From positions 1 to 40,291 of the forward strand of contig JAQSWP010000015.1 of assembly GCA_029266575.1 (NCBI GenBank): a stretch of 40,291 bases of DNA. Direction: 5' to 3'. Position numbers and translations under genes: made by a program. The notes below the pieces were generated by a model. It was given only the letters and a program-made list of their open reading frames with translations, made no database searches and had not been told where the DNA came from. The stretch is from Alphaproteobacteria bacterium (GTDB lineage Bacteria; Pseudomonadota; Alphaproteobacteria; Reyranellales; JAQSWP01). Shown piece after piece: positions 1 through 8,302 of the stretch (position 1 is the first letter of the stretch; every line of letters begins with the position of its first letter).

Positions 1-79
1 CTCGTCCTTGTTCCTTTGGCGTTCGTCCGCCTACAGTGGCGCCCGCTTCGTTTCCCCGCCTCCCGCTTTCGAGCCGCCA

Positions 80-1012
80 ATGTCGCTTCGCACCGAACAA
101 TCCCAGGAAATCGCCGACCAGCGCGCCGAGCAGACGCCAACAAGGCGCGTCACAGCACCGGCGCTGGAGGAAATCCTCTATCAGGCGCTGCCGGTGCTCG
201 ATCACGGCTTCGTCCGCGTCGTCGACTACATGGGCGACGATGCCGCCGTGGTGCAGGCCGCCCGCGTCTCCTACGGGCGCGGCACCAAGAAGGTCAGCGA
301 AGACAAGGGGCTGATCAACTATCTGATCCGCCATCGCCACACCACGCCGTTCGAGATGTGCGAGATCAAATATCACGTCAAATTGCCGATCTTCGTGGCG
401 CGGCAGTGGATCCGCCATCGCACCGCCAACGTCAACGAATATTCGGCGCGCTATTCCATTCTCGACAACGAATATTACGTGCCGCGGCCGGAGCATCTGG
501 CGGCGCAGTCGGCCGTCAACCGCCAGGGCCGCGGCGACACGCTGGCCGGCGAGGATGCGCGCCGCGTGTTCGATTTGTTGAAGAAGGACAGCGAGCAGGT
601 CTACGAGCATTACATGGAAATGCTCAACGAGAACGACAAAGGCGAGGTGCTGGATGCCGAGCGCACCGGCCTGGCGCGCGAGCTTGCCCGCATGAACCTG
701 TCGCTGAATTTCTATACCCAATGGTACTGGAAGACGGATCTGCACAATTTGATGAATTTCCTGTCGCTGCGCGCCGATGCGCATGCGCAGTACGAGATCC
801 GCGCCTATGCCGACGTGATGATCGATACGCTGAAGCGCTGGACGCCTATGGCGTACGAGGCGTTCCTGGAATATCGCATGGGCGGGGCGCAGCTCTCGCG
901 CACCGGGCTGGAGATCGTCAAGCGCATGCTGGCGGGCGAAGCCGTCGACCGGAAGGGCCGCGGGCTGTCGCTGCGCGAATGGCGTGAATTGATGGCGGCG
1001 CTGGGACGCTGA
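80..1012 (+). CDS. thyX: FAD-dependent thymidylate synthase ThyX
   Basis: Flavin-dependent thymidylate synthase makes dTMP from dUMP, using methylene-tetrahydrofolate as carbon donor and reduced FAD as hydride source. The 310-residue protein carries the family signature RHR-x7-S at residues 112-122 ([11 protein letters not shown]), followed by SARYS, and later blocks such as [15 protein letters not shown] that match the nucleotide-binding part of the fold. The ATG at 80 is preferred because the reading frame upstream of it (from position 8) encodes a Pro/Ser-rich stretch unlike the family. Length is slightly above the usual 220-300 residues because of a roughly 40-residue N-terminal extension, common in alphaproteobacteria. 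It is convergent with the solute-binding protein gene, with a gap of only 25 bp. Identification is secure; the exact start is less so. Confidence 0.95.
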   Translation: MSLRTEQSQEIADQRAEQTPTRRVTAPALEEILYQALPVLDHGFVRVVDYMGDDAAVVQAARVSYGRGTKKVSEDKGLINYLIRHRHTTPFEMCEIKYHVKLPIFVARQWIRHRTANVNEYSARYSILDNEYYVPRPEHLAAQSAVNRQGRGDTLAGEDARRVFDLLKKDSEQVYEHYMEMLNENDKGEVLDAERTGLARELARMNLSLNFYTQWYWKTDLHNLMNFLSLRADAHAQYEIRAYADVMIDTLKRWTPMAYEAFLEYRMGGAQLSRTGLEIVKRMLAGEAVDRKGRGLSLREWRELMAALGR

Positions 1013-1037
1013 TCCCAGACACCGCCACCGATCTCAT

Positions 1038-2600
1038 CTACTTGAACTGGATGTTGTTGAAGTTGAGGTGATAGGGCGTGCCCGTCGCCGGCTTCCACGA
1101 CTTGATGCGGTCGGTGGCGGCGAAGGAGGCATCGCACCAGATCAACGGCAGCGCCATCTTGTTGTGATCCTCGAGCGCGGCGAACTTGGCCAGCATCTTC
1201 TCGCGTTCCTTGCCGCTGGCGGTCTCGAGCTGCGCTTTGTAGAGGCTGTCGTATTCGGGAACCTTGATCTGGCCCGCCGTCCACACCGCGTTGGAAACGT
1301 ACCAGCCGCCCAGCAATTCGCCGGCATCGTCTGACATTGACGCGCCGCCCCAGTAGATGCCGGGCTGCTTGCCGCCGCGCATCATGCCGAACCAGGCTTG
1401 CGTGTCGTGCGGGATGCGCTTGATCTTAAAGCCGACCGCTTCCAGATCGCCCGCGATCGCTTCCAGCACCTGCGGCGCGTTGGGCACCGGCGCCAGCGAT
1501 TCGGTCGACAGCACGAAATCGACTTCCTTGCCCGGCGCCACGCCCGCTTCCTTCAGCAGCGCCTTGGCTTTCGCCGGATCGTACGGGATGACTTTGTATT
1601 TGGCTTCATAGCCGAAGGTGGCCGGCGTCAGGATGGTGCTGGCCGGCTCGCAAGTGCCGTTCAGAATCTTCTTGGTGATCTGCGGCAGGTTGATCGCGTA
1701 CCCGATCGCCTGCCGCACCCGCCTGTCGGCGGCTTCCGGGAACTTGGCGGTGTTGAAATAGAGCCCGGCCGTGCTGGCGTATTTCGAGGAGAACAGGCGG
1801 ATGTTCTTGTTGCTGGAGATTTTCTCCAGCAGCGGCCCGGTCAGGCCGGAGACGATGTCGGCCTCGCCCTTCTCGAGCATGGCGTAGCGGGTGAAGGGTT
1901 CGGCCACCAGCCGCTGCATCAGGAATTTGAAATGCGCGACCTCGCCCCAGTATTTGTCGTTGGTCTCGAAGCGGTTCCACTCGCCGGCCTTGGCTTCGAC
2001 CAGTTTGAACGGACCGGTGCCAACCGGCTTTTCCTGGAAGCCCTTGGCGCCGACCTTCTCGTAGTAATTCTTGGGAACGATCGACTGCAGGCCGAAGCGG
2101 GCGGTGGTGAAAAAGGCCGGCCACGGGTTCTTCAGGATCAGCCGCGCATGATGCGGGCCGATGACGTCGACCCGCTCCAGCGCGCCGGTGAAGCCGTTGC
2201 GGTAGGAGTGGTTGTTGTCGGGGCGCAGGATCTTCTCGAAGGTGAACTTCACGTCCTCGGCGGTGAACGGATCGCCGTTATGGAACACCACGTTCTTGCG
2301 CAGCTCGAAATCGACTTGCTTGCCGTCGGGACTGACGGTCCAGGACGTCGCCAAAGCCGGCTTCTTGCCGTCGACGGTCAGGTTCAGCAGCCCGTCGAAT
2401 ACCACGTCGTTGATGAGATAATCGGTGGTCGCCACCATCAGGGTCGGATCGAAGTGCTGGCGCAGGATGGGGCTGGCGAATACCAGTTCGCTCTTGCCAG
2501 CGTTTTGCGCCAAAGCCGGTCCAGCCAAAGCCGTAATCAGGAGTGCCGGCGCCAGAAGGCGCTTTGTCAGGGAAAATGAGGACGGTCTGGCTTTGAACAT
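1038..2600 (-). CDS. ABC transporter substrate-binding protein, family 5 (peptide/nickel type)
   Basis: This is a periplasmic binding protein of the DppA/OppA family (SBP_bac_5), 520 residues, the usual length. A signal peptide is visible: basic start, hydrophobic LLAPALLITALAGPALA, then a likely cleavage after ALA before QNAG. Family blocks follow, including GLLNLTVDGKKPALATSW, FRLR-like ELRKNVVFHNGDPFTAEDVKFTFEKI and RRVRQAIGYAINL. It should bind an oligopeptide, opine or similar solute in the periplasm. No permease or ATPase genes lie beside it, so it is an orphan here and either shares a transporter encoded elsewhere or has lost its partners. The substrate cannot be predicted. Confidence 0.9.
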   Translation of the reverse strand: MFKARPSSFSLTKRLLAPALLITALAGPALAQNAGKSELVFASPILRQHFDPTLMVATTDYLINDVVFDGLLNLTVDGKKPALATSWTVSPDGKQVDFELRKNVVFHNGDPFTAEDVKFTFEKILRPDNNHSYRNGFTGALERVDVIGPHHARLILKNPWPAFFTTARFGLQSIVPKNYYEKVGAKGFQEKPVGTGPFKLVEAKAGEWNRFETNDKYWGEVAHFKFLMQRLVAEPFTRYAMLEKGEADIVSGLTGPLLEKISSNKNIRLFSSKYASTAGLYFNTAKFPEAADRRVRQAIGYAINLPQITKKILNGTCEPASTILTPATFGYEAKYKVIPYDPAKAKALLKEAGVAPGKEVDFVLSTESLAPVPNAPQVLEAIAGDLEAVGFKIKRIPHDTQAWFGMMRGGKQPGIYWGGASMSDDAGELLGGWYVSNAVWTAGQIKVPEYDSLYKAQLETASGKEREKMLAKFAALEDHNKMALPLIWCDASFAATDRIKSWKPATGTPYHLNFNNIQFK

Positions 2601-2678
2601 GGCGAAGACTCCTGCTGCGAATATCCGCCACTATCCGGCGCAGGACGGCCGGCACAAACCGGCGGTGTCGCAACGGTC

Positions 2679-4325
2679 CTATTCAAAAGCGGGCAGCAGT
2701 TTCGTCTTGACGCTGAACCTTCCGGAGGGATCGGTCTTGCGCAAATTCTCCGCCAGGATCCGCCCTTCCGCCTGGTCGCGCGCATAAAGGGACAGCGTCA
2801 GGCTGCGCCGGCCAATCGTGGTTTCGAGTGTCACAACCTTGACCCAGGGCGGCGGACCGCCGACCCATTGCGCGAACCAGTCGTCGAATATGGCGAAGAC
2901 GCGCACGTTGCGCTCGCGCGCCAGCGCCGCCAGGGTTTCGACCGTCAGACGCCGCTCGAAGATCATTGGCATGATCGCTGGGGTGCCCAGCGCCACCGGA
3001 TCGAGCAGATGCGGCTCGCCCGCCCACACCACGGCGCCGATATTCATCGCCATGATGCTCTCGCGCGGATAGGCCATGGCCAGAAAGCGCGCGGCGTAGA
3101 AATCGCGGTTCAGCACCTCGGCGCTGGCGTTCTGGGCGTTGACGTAGGTCGCCTGTGCCCGGCCCAGCGCGGTGTAGAGCGTCAGCGCCGCCGCGAACCC
3201 TGCCAGCACGCCCGCCGCCTGGTGCAAGCCTCGCTTGGCATCGAGCAGACGCGGCAGGCGCAGCGCGATGGCGCCCAATGCGCAGAGACCGAGCACGATG
3301 AGATAGGCCTCGTAGCGGCTGCCCCAGCCGAAAGTGGCGAAGGTGGCGTGCAGCCAGGTGCCGGCCACGAACAGCGCCACCAGCACGATGGCGGCCTGTT
3401 GCAGCGCCGCCAGGCGCAGCCGCCACAGCATGATCCCGAGATAGACGCCGCCGCTTATGAAGAGCAGCGCCAGCAATGGCTGCTGCCCCAGCCGCCAGAT
3501 CGGATGCCACACCAGCTTGGCGCCGAGGCGCACGATGCTGTTCTCCGACAGCAGCATCGGCGCCACCGACTTGGCGAGGATCGGCACGGGCAGGAAGGTC
3601 AGCCCTTTGCCCATGGCCCAAAAGCCGATGACGCAGACTGAGAGCGCACTGGCGGCGATCAGGCCGGCCGCCATCAGGTAACGCCGGCGCCACACCATCC
3701 CCGCCGCCAGCAGCGCGGTCAGCCACAGGCTCTCGTAACGCAGCGCCGGCAGGGCGCAGCACAGCAGCATCAGCGCAATATCGCGCCAACGCTCGGGCCT
3801 GCCCTGCGCGACCGCGTTGGCGCCAAGCCAGGCGGCCAGCAACAGCAGCGCTGCATGCAGCGGATGCTCCATCGCCTGCCAGGTCAGCGGCGGCAGCGAG
3901 GCACCGGCTACGATCAGGCACAGCACGAAGCCGCGGCCCGCCAGATCGCCGAAGCCCGCACCTGCATCGGCGCGCAAGATGCGGTTGGCGATGAGCAGGA
4001 CGGCGATGCAAGAGACCGCCGCCAGCACGCCGGGCAGCAGATACCAGGGGCCGACCAGCGCAAAGCCCAGCGCCAGCAGCAGCACCCACAGCGGCGAGGA
4101 GGACGCGTGCGTGGTTTCCCACGGCGTGACGCCATAGACCCCATGCAGCGCCAGATTGCGCGCTATCGCCATATGGATGTGAACGTCGTCGATGGCGTAG
4201 ATCGGCTCGCCCAGCGCCTGCCAAACCTGGATGGCGCCGATCGCGGTCAGCGCCCCATAAAGCGCGACCGCCGCGGCAAGCGGTAGATGTCGGACGGCAA
4301 GGGGGGCAAAATTGCGGGCGATCAT
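2679..4325 (-). CDS. Polytopic membrane protein, glycosyltransferase family 39/83-like
   Basis: A 548-residue integral membrane protein with about ten hydrophobic segments. After the first membrane helix, a short loop reads YAIDDVHIHMAIARNLALHG, then HASSSPLWVLLL. An acidic Asp-Asp pair in the first large periplasmic loop is the arrangement seen in GT-C glycosyltransferases that use polyprenyl-phosphate sugars, so transfer of a sugar to an envelope acceptor is the likely role. This is family inference, and no substrate is evident. The C-terminal soluble part (last ~100 residues) contains VRVFAIFDDWFAQW. The ATG at 4325 starts just before the first hydrophobic helix; an in-frame start at 4391 would add 22 arginine-rich residues. 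It is divergent from the small exported protein at 4414. Confidence 0.6.
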   Translation of the reverse strand: MIARNFAPLAVRHLPLAAAVALYGALTAIGAIQVWQALGEPIYAIDDVHIHMAIARNLALHGVYGVTPWETTHASSSPLWVLLLALGFALVGPWYLLPGVLAAVSCIAVLLIANRILRADAGAGFGDLAGRGFVLCLIVAGASLPPLTWQAMEHPLHAALLLLAAWLGANAVAQGRPERWRDIALMLLCCALPALRYESLWLTALLAAGMVWRRRYLMAAGLIAASALSVCVIGFWAMGKGLTFLPVPILAKSVAPMLLSENSIVRLGAKLVWHPIWRLGQQPLLALLFISGGVYLGIMLWRLRLAALQQAAIVLVALFVAGTWLHATFATFGWGSRYEAYLIVLGLCALGAIALRLPRLLDAKRGLHQAAGVLAGFAAALTLYTALGRAQATYVNAQNASAEVLNRDFYAARFLAMAYPRESIMAMNIGAVVWAGEPHLLDPVALGTPAIMPMIFERRLTVETLAALARERNVRVFAIFDDWFAQWVGGPPPWVKVVTLETTIGRRSLTLSLYARDQAEGRILAENLRKTDPSGRFSVKTKLLPAFE

Positions 4326-4413
4326 GATGGCGAGCGCAAGCTTGCGGCAAAGCGCTGCAGCGCGCAAACGGCAGCGTCTTGCCAATGACATATTGGCGCG
4401 CTAAGGCGGTTGC

Positions 4414-4989
4414 ATGTGGTGCCGGACAATTCTCCTCGCTGCGCTGCTCTTCGTACTGGCGCTGCCTGTCGCCCAGGCGCAAACGCCCCGGCCGCTGGGC
4501 GCAGAAGATGCGGTGCGCGCCTACGACATCGCGCAGATCAGCCGTTCGGCGGTGCGCGATCAGCTCGCGCTGTGCGTCGACGATGGGGAAAAGCTCGAAC
4601 AGGTGTACACGCGGCTGCGCCCCTCGCGCGCTTCGGACCGCGGCGACTGGGGCGACTGGGGGGAGCTGCTCGCGCGTGTCGGCGGCGAGTTGAAAACCTG
4701 CCTGCGCGGCTACGTCAAGCAGCTGGCGCTGCACCGGCGCGATCTTGCGCTGTTCGAGGATCGTCTGCCGCTGCTGAAGGAGCCCAAGCGGCTGACCATC
4801 AGTCCCAAGCTTGTGATCGAGATCAACGCCTACGCAGCAGGGTTGGAAAAGGAGCTGAGCGGCTACGCCAGCCAGGCGCGCACGCTCGCCAACGCGGCGG
4901 AACTTTCCAGCGGCCGCGCCGACGCACTGCTGCGCGAGGCGGGGGTGCTGAAATTCGAATTGCCGCAAGGATTCGGCGATGGAATTTGA
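4414..4989 (+). CDS. Hypothetical exported protein
   Basis: A 191-residue protein of unrecognised family. Residues 1-23 form a clear Sec signal peptide (short basic start, then LLAALLFVLALPVAQAQ), with likely cleavage after AQA, so the mature protein is probably periplasmic. The mature part is rich in Ala, Leu, Arg and Glu and looks helical. It contains two cysteines (near residues 50 and 90, in ALCVDD and LKTCLRG) that could form a disulfide, and a GDWGDWGELL repeat-like turn. There are no membrane segments after the signal. It is divergent from the glycosyltransferase-like gene, with a start-to-start gap of under 100 bp, so the two may share a control region. No function is proposed. Confidence 0.7.
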   Translation: MWCRTILLAALLFVLALPVAQAQTPRPLGAEDAVRAYDIAQISRSAVRDQLALCVDDGEKLEQVYTRLRPSRASDRGDWGDWGELLARVGGELKTCLRGYVKQLALHRRDLALFEDRLPLLKEPKRLTISPKLVIEINAYAAGLEKELSGYASQARTLANAAELSSGRADALLREAGVLKFELPQGFGDGI

Positions 4990-5000
4990 CCAAAGACCCC

Positions 5001-5028
5001 TTGAAACGCGGGGGGATGATGTTATCTT
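5001..5028 (+). promoter_or_regulatory. Candidate sigma-70-type promoter for structured RNA
   Basis: TTGAAA at 5001-5006 and TATCTT at 5023-5028 are separated by 16 bp. The -35 matches the consensus in 5 of 6 positions; the -10 is only fair. It would start transcription at about 5034-5036, exactly at the foot of a 10-bp hairpin, which strengthens the call. The -10 lies in the local A+T-rich patch just after the end of the exported-protein gene. Confidence 0.45.
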
Positions 5029-5033
5029 ATTGC

Positions 5034-5227
5034 GCCTGATCGATTGTCGGTCAGGCGAGCGAGAGTTTGGCCATGCAGAGCGTCATCATTATGCGACGAC
5101 GTACGAGCCGCCCGGGAATCCGGGCGCTGCTGCTGTGCCATATTTGTCCCGGCTGAGGGGCGGTCCGGAAGTGGACTCGCCTCCGACTTGGGCGGCGCAG
5201 CGGCACCTTTGGATGCCGCTTTTTTTC
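5034..5227 (+). ncRNA. Candidate structured small RNA or leader RNA ending in an intrinsic terminator
   Basis: This is a gene-free stretch with dense secondary structure. Hairpin 1 is GCCTGATCGA/TCGGTCAGGC at 5034-5056, 10 bp with one G-U pair and a 3-nt loop. Hairpin 2 is CGCCCGG/CCGGGCG at 5109-5126, a perfect 7 bp with loop GAAT. Hairpin 3 spans about 5157-5183 (GGCGGTCC pairing with GGAC-T-CGCC, one bulge). The last is a terminator hairpin with seven T residues at 5199-5226. A promoter-like sequence sits directly upstream. The length of about 190 nt suits a 6S-like RNA, a trans-acting sRNA or a terminator-controlled leader of the acetyltransferase gene 40 bp downstream. I do not recognise a known family; a CCTCC sequence at 5180-5184 could pair with ribosome binding sites. 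The structure is seen in the sequence, the function is unknown. Confidence 0.5.
5199..5226 (+). terminator. Intrinsic terminator
   Basis: The stem AGCGGCA/TGCCGCT (5199-5205 with 5214-5220) can be extended inward by CC/GG and is followed by a run of seven T (5220-5226). This is a textbook Rho-independent terminator. It ends 39 bp before the acetyltransferase start, so it stops an upstream transcript rather than that gene's own. Confidence 0.85.
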
Positions 5228-5265
5228 TGCCTGCGCATCGGGCCACGGGCCCTGAGGACCTCGCG

Positions 5266-5799
5266 ATGAAGATCATGGTTGAACGGCCGCAGGATGCGGC
5301 GCCGGTCGAAAAGCTGAACGACGTTGCCTTCGGTTCCGACCGCTACGGCAAGACGGTCTATCGCCTGCGCGACGGCGTGGCGCCCGAGGCCAGGCTGTGC
5401 TTTGTGGCGCTGGGCGAGAAGGGCGAGTTGCTGGCGTCTCTGCGCTTCTGGCCGATCGCCATCGGCGAGACCAAGAGTCCGGCCGTTCTGCTGGGTCCGC
5501 TTGCCGTGCAGCCTGAATTGCGTGGCATGGGCTATGGCAAGGCGCTGATGCGTCATGGCATCGAGCAGGCGCGCCTGCAGGGTCACAAGATGATCGTGCT
5601 GGTGGGTGATCCCGAATACTACAACCCCTTCGGCTTCACCCGCGAGCAGGCGCTCGCGCTCAAGCTGCCCGGCCCGGTCGAAGAGCGCCGCTTCCTGGCG
5701 CTGGGCCTGACGCCCGACGCACTTGATGGCGTTGCCGGCATGATCGGCAAGCCACCCGGCTTGGCCAAGGCCGCGCAAAAGCGGCGCAAGCGCGCCTGA
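5266..5799 (+). CDS. GNAT family N-acetyltransferase
   Basis: A 177-residue acetyltransferase of the GNAT fold, close in style to the YhbS-like group. The acetyl-CoA binding motif A is visible as LGPLAVQPELRGMGYGKALM (R/Q-x-x-G-x-G/A type, RGMGYGKAL), followed by the conserved GDPEYYNPFGF block. The substrate is unknown; relatives acetylate amines of small molecules, tRNA or proteins. The ATG at 5266 is chosen because upstream in-frame codons run through the structured RNA and terminator. The start ATGAAGATCATGG has a second in-frame ATG at 5275. The gene ends in a bidirectional terminator shared with the convergent Mrp gene. Its expression might depend on read-through of the terminator just upstream, but this is only positional inference. 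Confidence 0.88.
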   Translation: MKIMVERPQDAAPVEKLNDVAFGSDRYGKTVYRLRDGVAPEARLCFVALGEKGELLASLRFWPIAIGETKSPAVLLGPLAVQPELRGMGYGKALMRHGIEQARLQGHKMIVLVGDPEYYNPFGFTREQALALKLPGPVEERRFLALGLTPDALDGVAGMIGKPPGLAKAAQKRRKRA

Positions 5800-5812
5800 C
5801 GCCACTCCAAGT

Positions 5813-5844
5813 AAAAACGGCGCCTTAACTCAGGCGCCGTTTTT
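5813..5844. terminator. Bidirectional intrinsic terminator
   Basis: AAAAACGGCGCC (5813-5824) and GGCGCCGTTTTT (5833-5844) form a perfect 12-base inverted repeat with an 8-nt loop. It has A-run and T-run on opposite sides, serving both the acetyltransferase (plus strand) and the convergent Mrp-family ATPase gene (minus strand). Confidence 0.9.
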
Positions 5845-6953
5845 CATTGCACCACGATGCGCGGCTTGGGCCGCTGCGCGCCGTCCAGCTCGGCCCAGAC
5901 GCGCTCGGCGATCTGGCGGTAGATCTGCGATTGGGGCGCCTCGGGCCTGGTGGCGACGATCGGCGTGCCCTCGTCGGAGGTGGTGCGGATATCGAGATGC
6001 AGTGGCACTTCGCCCAGGAACGGCACGCCCAGCTTGCCCGCTTCCTCGCGCGCGCCGCCATGGCCGAAAATCTCGGAGCGCTCGCCGCAATGCGGGCAGA
6101 GGAAGAAGCTCATGTTCTCGACAATGCCCAGCACTGGCACCGAGACCTTGCGGAACATGTTGAGCCCCTTGCGCGCATCGATCAGCGCGATGTCCTGTGG
6201 CGTCGAGACGATCACCGCGCCGGCCAGCGGCACGCGCTGCGCCATGGTGAGCTGCGCATCGCCCGTGCCTGGCGGCAGGTCGACCACCAGCACGTCGCGC
6301 TGGCCCCAGTCGACGTCGTAGAGCATCTGCTGCAAGGCCGACATCACCATCGGCCCGCGCCAGATCATCGGCGTGTCCTCGCCGATCATGAAGCCGATCG
6401 ACATGCAGGCGATGCCAAAGTTGACCGGCGGGATCAGCGTCTTGCCGTCCTTGCTTTCGGGGCGCCGGTTGATGCCCATCATGCGCGGCACCGAAGGTCC
6501 GTAAATGTCGGCGTCGAGCAGTCCGACTTTGCGGCCGGCGGCGGCGAAGGCCAGAGCCAAGTTGACTGCCGTAGTCGATTTGCCGACGCCGCCCTTGCCC
6601 GAGGCAACGGCGATGATGTGCTTGACGCCCGGCACGGTCTTGCGCCCTTCGCCGGTCGGCGCTTCCGGCCGGGCCTGAGGCTTGGGCGCCGCCTGTTTGG
6701 CCTGCATGGCGCGCTCGGCCGTCAGGACTGCCGTGACCGACAGCACGCCGGGCAGGGCGCCGACAACGCGTTCCGCCATCTGTCGCAGCGGTTCCAGCGC
6801 CGCGCCGCGGGCGGGATCGACCTCGATAGCGAAGCGCACATGGCCGCCGCGAACGGCCAGGCCGCTCACCATGTTGCGGCTTATGATGTCGCTGTCGCCA
6901 TCGCGCACCGCATGCAGGGCCTCGAGAATGCTTTGTTCGGTCGGCTCGGCCAT
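5844..6953 (-). CDS. Mrp/ApbC/NBP35-family iron-sulfur carrier P-loop ATPase
   Basis: A 369-residue cytosolic ATPase that carries Fe-S clusters to target apoproteins. The N-terminal ~85 residues are the MIP18/DUF59-like domain (SILEALHAVRDGDSDIISRNMVSGL). A Gly/Ala/Pro-rich linker leads to the deviant Walker A motif GKGGVGKST near residue 118, the Mrp-specific block PPGTGDAQLTMAQ, and the cluster-binding CPHC motif in ENMSFFLCPHCGER. All key residues are intact and the length is normal for alphaproteobacteria. The ATG at 6953 begins with MAEPTEQSIL, which fits family starts; a start at 7025 would add 24 unrelated residues. It is divergent from hflK and convergent with the acetyltransferase. 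Confidence 0.95.
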   Translation of the reverse strand: MAEPTEQSILEALHAVRDGDSDIISRNMVSGLAVRGGHVRFAIEVDPARGAALEPLRQMAERVVGALPGVLSVTAVLTAERAMQAKQAAPKPQARPEAPTGEGRKTVPGVKHIIAVASGKGGVGKSTTAVNLALAFAAAGRKVGLLDADIYGPSVPRMMGINRRPESKDGKTLIPPVNFGIACMSIGFMIGEDTPMIWRGPMVMSALQQMLYDVDWGQRDVLVVDLPPGTGDAQLTMAQRVPLAGAVIVSTPQDIALIDARKGLNMFRKVSVPVLGIVENMSFFLCPHCGERSEIFGHGGAREEAGKLGVPFLGEVPLHLDIRTTSDEGTPIVATRPEAPQSQIYRQIAERVWAELDGAQRPKPRIVVQ

Positions 6954-7123
6954 CGTCGCTCGCTGCAATAGCTTGAAATCTCTGGATTTGCGTACGATAT
7001 GGCCTGTGGAACGGGCGATGCGCAAGGGGGATGCAGCGTTTGCGCCCCGGCTGCATCTGCCCTATATCCCTGCGGACCGTTTCTGACGGTCGGTGGCGGA
7101 AAAACAGGAACGGGAAGAGGCTT

Positions 7124-8302
7124 ATGCCCTGGAACGACAAGTCAGGCGGCGGCGGGCCCTGGGGCTCGGGCGGCGGCAATAGCGGCGGCCCTTGGGGCGG
7201 CGGCAATAATTCCGGCGGCGGAGGCGGCGGCAATCGCGGCGGCGGCTTTGGCCCGCGACCGCCCGATCTGGAGGAATTGCTGCGCAAAGGCCAGGACCGC
7301 ATGCGCAACATCCTGCCCGGCGGCTTCCTGTCCAAACGCGGCGTCATCCTGGTGGTACTGGTGCTGGTGATCGCGTGGCTGGCTTCCGGCCTCTATCGCG
7401 TGCAGACCAACGAGCAGGGCCTCGAAGTGGTGCTCGGCAAATACTCCTCGACCACCGGTGAAGGCCTGAACTTCAACTGGCCGGCGCCGATCGGCGACGT
7501 CGAGGTGGTCAACGTCACCACCCAGCGCACTTTGTCGCTTGGTTACGAGCCTTCGACCATGTCGGCGCGCAACATCAACGTCACGGTGCAGCGCGAGCGC
7601 GGCAGCCTGATGCTGACGGCCGACGAGAACATCATCGACATCCAGTTCAACGTCGTGTGGCTGGTGAAGAACGCCTTCGATTTCGCCTTCACCATCCGCA
7701 ACCCGGAAGAGGCCGTACGCAGCGCTGCCGAAGCGGCCATGCGCGAAGTCGTTGGCAAGACCGAATTGCAGGTGGCGCTGACGCAAGGCCGCGCTGCGAT
7801 CGAGAACGAAACGGCGCAGCAGATCCAGCGCATTCTCGATTCCTACAAGTCGGGCATCCAGGTGCTGAACATCCAGTTGCTGCCGGTCAATCCGCCGGCC
7901 TCGGTCATCGCCTCCTTCAACGATGTGCAGGCGGCGCGCCAGGACAAGGAGCGCGCCATCAACGAGGCGCAGGCCTATCGCAACGAAGTGATCCCCCGCG
8001 CCAAGGGCGAATCGGAGCGGCTGGTGCAGCAGGGCGAGGCCTATCGCGCCGAGGTGGTCAATCGCGCCCAGGGCGACGCCCAGCGCTTCATCTCGGTCTA
8101 CAACCAGTACAGCCAGGCCAAGGACGTCACCATGGAGCGCATCTATATCGAGACCATGGAAGAGGTTCTGCGCAACGTGAACAAGGTCTTGATCGACCGG
8201 TCGGCCGGCGGCTCTGGTGTCGTGCCGTATCTGCCATTGCCTGCCTTGCGCAATCCGCCGGCTGCCACGCCGCAGGCTCCGGCTCCGGGAGGCACGCGAT
8301 GA
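7124..8302 (+). CDS. hflK: Membrane protease-modulator subunit HflK
   Basis: HflK (392 residues) pairs with HflC to form a large periplasmic assembly that encloses and regulates the membrane protease FtsH. The first ~45 residues are extremely rich in Gly, Asn, Pro and Trp (low complexity, a normal HflK feature). A single transmembrane helix follows near residues 72-90 (GVILVVLVLVIAWLASGL), then the SPFH/band-7 domain beginning YRVQTNEQGLEVVLGKY and a coiled-coil region rich in Glu/Arg/Gln. The tail is Pro/Ala-rich. A good ribosome binding site (GAAGAGG) precedes the ATG at 7124. The stop codon overlaps the hflC start as ATGA, showing translational coupling. Confidence 0.96.
   Translation: MPWNDKSGGGGPWGSGGGNSGGPWGGGNNSGGGGGGNRGGGFGPRPPDLEELLRKGQDRMRNILPGGFLSKRGVILVVLVLVIAWLASGLYRVQTNEQGLEVVLGKYSSTTGEGLNFNWPAPIGDVEVVNVTTQRTLSLGYEPSTMSARNINVTVQRERGSLMLTADENIIDIQFNVVWLVKNAFDFAFTIRNPEEAVRSAAEAAMREVVGKTELQVALTQGRAAIENETAQQIQRILDSYKSGIQVLNIQLLPVNPPASVIASFNDVQAARQDKERAINEAQAYRNEVIPRAKGESERLVQQGEAYRAEVVNRAQGDAQRFISVYNQYSQAKDVTMERIYIETMEEVLRNVNKVLIDRSAGGSGVVPYLPLPALRNPPAATPQAPAPGGTR

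Noticed and set aside
2683-4968. Long 761-residue minus-strand frame over the membrane glycosyltransferase gene
   Set aside because: It is a shadow: low-complexity Arg/Ala/Gly sequence, while the overlapping frame encodes a coherent polytopic membrane protein.
5151-5185. Possible signal recognition particle RNA (GGTCCGGAA match)
   Set aside because: The short match lacks the rest of the conserved GGAAGCAGCC loop, and the surrounding folds do not match SRP RNA.
7130-7260. Repetitive GGC-rich tract as a tandem repeat or CRISPR-like array
   Set aside because: It encodes the glycine-rich N-terminus normal for HflK; no regular repeat-spacer structure.
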